NCBI GenBank assembly: GCA_021800575.1
Contig: JAJYYW010000104.1
Location: 1 to 5,909, forward strand
Length of the DNA stretch: 5,909 nt
From: a bacterium
GTDB lineage: Bacteria > JAMCPX01
Reading direction: 5' to 3'
In this document: positions 5,192-5,909 of the stretch, piece by piece
Layout: every line of letters starts with the position of its first letter
Numbering within the stretch: the stretch's first letter is position 1
Notes under the pieces: model-generated
Told to the model about the DNA's origin: nothing
The model's database searches: none
Seen by the model: the letters and a program-made list of their open reading frames with translations, nothing else
Program-made: the position numbers and the translations under genes

Positions 5192-5909
5192 TTTTAGTCT
5201 CGTCAAAGGCTTCGGAATATACCTATGAAGAGCAATTGGCAAAATGGGCGATAAAAGCCCGTTATCTGTCGTATCCCGTAGCAGTCGTCCTCGTACTGAT
5301 ATTCTTCAGGCACCAGACCGTTATCTATGAATATTTTCTGCTCGCTTCGTGCATAGCTTTTGGCGCGAATATCATCAGCGATTACGTTTTTAAAGCCGTC
5401 GCATCCAGGAAAGCCATCGGCATACTTATGGCCCTTCTGGACGCTTCCATTACGGCGTTTGCGGTCTTTCTGACCGGCGGTTTCCATAGTCCGTTCTTTA
5501 TTGTTTTTCTTCTGCAGATCATGGGAGTCGGTTTGCTGGGCAATGCAGCGCAGACCATTGTTTTCGGGTTCATAGATGTGCTGTTTTATTTTCTGTCCGC
5601 GTACTCTGTGGTTTTGCTGCGTCGGGGAAGCTTTGTTTTCATCAACAGCGCTGTGAGCAGCGTCATAGCCCAGGTCAAATTGACCAGGGTTGATTTCATT
5701 CTGATCAATCTGTCCGTTTTTGTTCTGATCGCGATCATCCTGGCCGTTGTCAACAGCAAGCTCAGCGAGGCGTCCAGAAAGATGTTTGCCAACCGGCAAA
5801 AACTGGATTTCCTGCTCAACGTCATGGACAGGTTCAGAAAACTGGAACCGCTGAGCAGCTTCCTGGACCAAACGACGACCCTGATCAGCGATATCCTCGG
5901 CTATCGCTA
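5185..5909 (+). CDS. Multi-spanning membrane sensor protein leading into a probable GAF domain (3' end outside window)
   Basis: Probable inner-membrane signalling protein; 241 codons are open from the ATG at 5185 to the window end. About six transmembrane segments are visible, near residues 28-42, 46-65, 78-96, 102-118, 122-145 and 170-189. Between the third and fourth is TGGFHSPF (97-104), resembling the TGGxxNPF/SPF signature of RegB-type and similar sensor N-termini. A charged linker (190-219) follows, then EPLSSFLDQTTTLISDILGY (221-240), which reads like the first helix of a GAF domain. The output domain (histidine kinase, diguanylate cyclase or phosphatase) lies beyond the window and cannot be called. 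The ATG has no Shine-Dalgarno and sits inside a repeated 12-nt word; GTG at 5182 is an adjacent alternative. No promoter is evident in the 65-nt gap, so co-transcription with the HU gene is likely. The antisense open frame over this region is a shadow. Confidence 0.85.
   Translation, partial: MGILVSSKASEYTYEEQLAKWAIKARYLSYPVAVVLVLIFFRHQTVIYEYFLLASCIAFGANIISDYVFKAVASRKAIGILMALLDASITAFAVFLTGGFHSPFFIVFLLQIMGVGLLGNAAQTIVFGFIDVLFYFLSAYSVVLLRRGSFVFINSAVSSVIAQVKLTRVDFILINLSVFVLIAIILAVVNSKLSEASRKMFANRQKLDFLLNVMDRFRKLEPLSSFLDQTTTLISDILGYR

Noticed and set aside
5203..5871. A 222-codon minus-strand frame over the membrane sensor
   Set aside because: It is the Gln/Asn/Asp-rich antisense of hydrophobic codons; the plus strand gives clean transmembrane helices and a GAF-like start.

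Overview
This looks like an ordinary chromosomal stretch from a bacterium of moderate GC content, most likely one of the Desulfobacterota (former Deltaproteobacteria: Geobacter, Syntrophobacter or Syntrophales relatives). Three things point there: the gene order tsaE-lysC-cimA, a CimA of the long, threonine-independent isoleucine type, and a HisRS whose insertion domain is rich in paired cysteines. The organism is inferred from protein style only; no species can be named.

Left part (1-4690, all minus strand): five tightly packed genes that read as one operon transcribed leftward. They are an unrecognised 180-residue conserved-looking protein, tsaE (tRNA t6A modification ATPase), lysC (aspartate kinase), cimA (citramalate synthase) and hisS (histidyl-tRNA synthetase, cut by the window edge). 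The gaps are 5, 2, 18 and 15 nt. The operon joins amino-acid synthesis (aspartate family, isoleucine) with tRNA charging and tRNA modification. LysC carries a strong internal Shine-Dalgarno and ATG placed exactly where Bacillus subtilis aspartokinase II starts its separate beta subunit.

Middle (4691-4843): a 153-bp divergent promoter region. A good sigma70-like promoter faces right into the HU gene, and a weaker candidate faces left into the operon.

Right part (4844-5909, plus strand): a 91-residue HU-family DNA-binding protein, then a membrane protein with about six transmembrane segments whose soluble part begins like a GAF domain and runs off the window. The 65-nt junction between them is the most interesting structure here. 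One 10-nt word occurs three times (direct, inverted, direct), and the third copy covers the start codon of the membrane protein. The RNA can therefore form two mutually exclusive hairpins, one of which buries that start codon. No mobile element, CRISPR array, tRNA or rRNA was seen, and nothing resembling a defence island.
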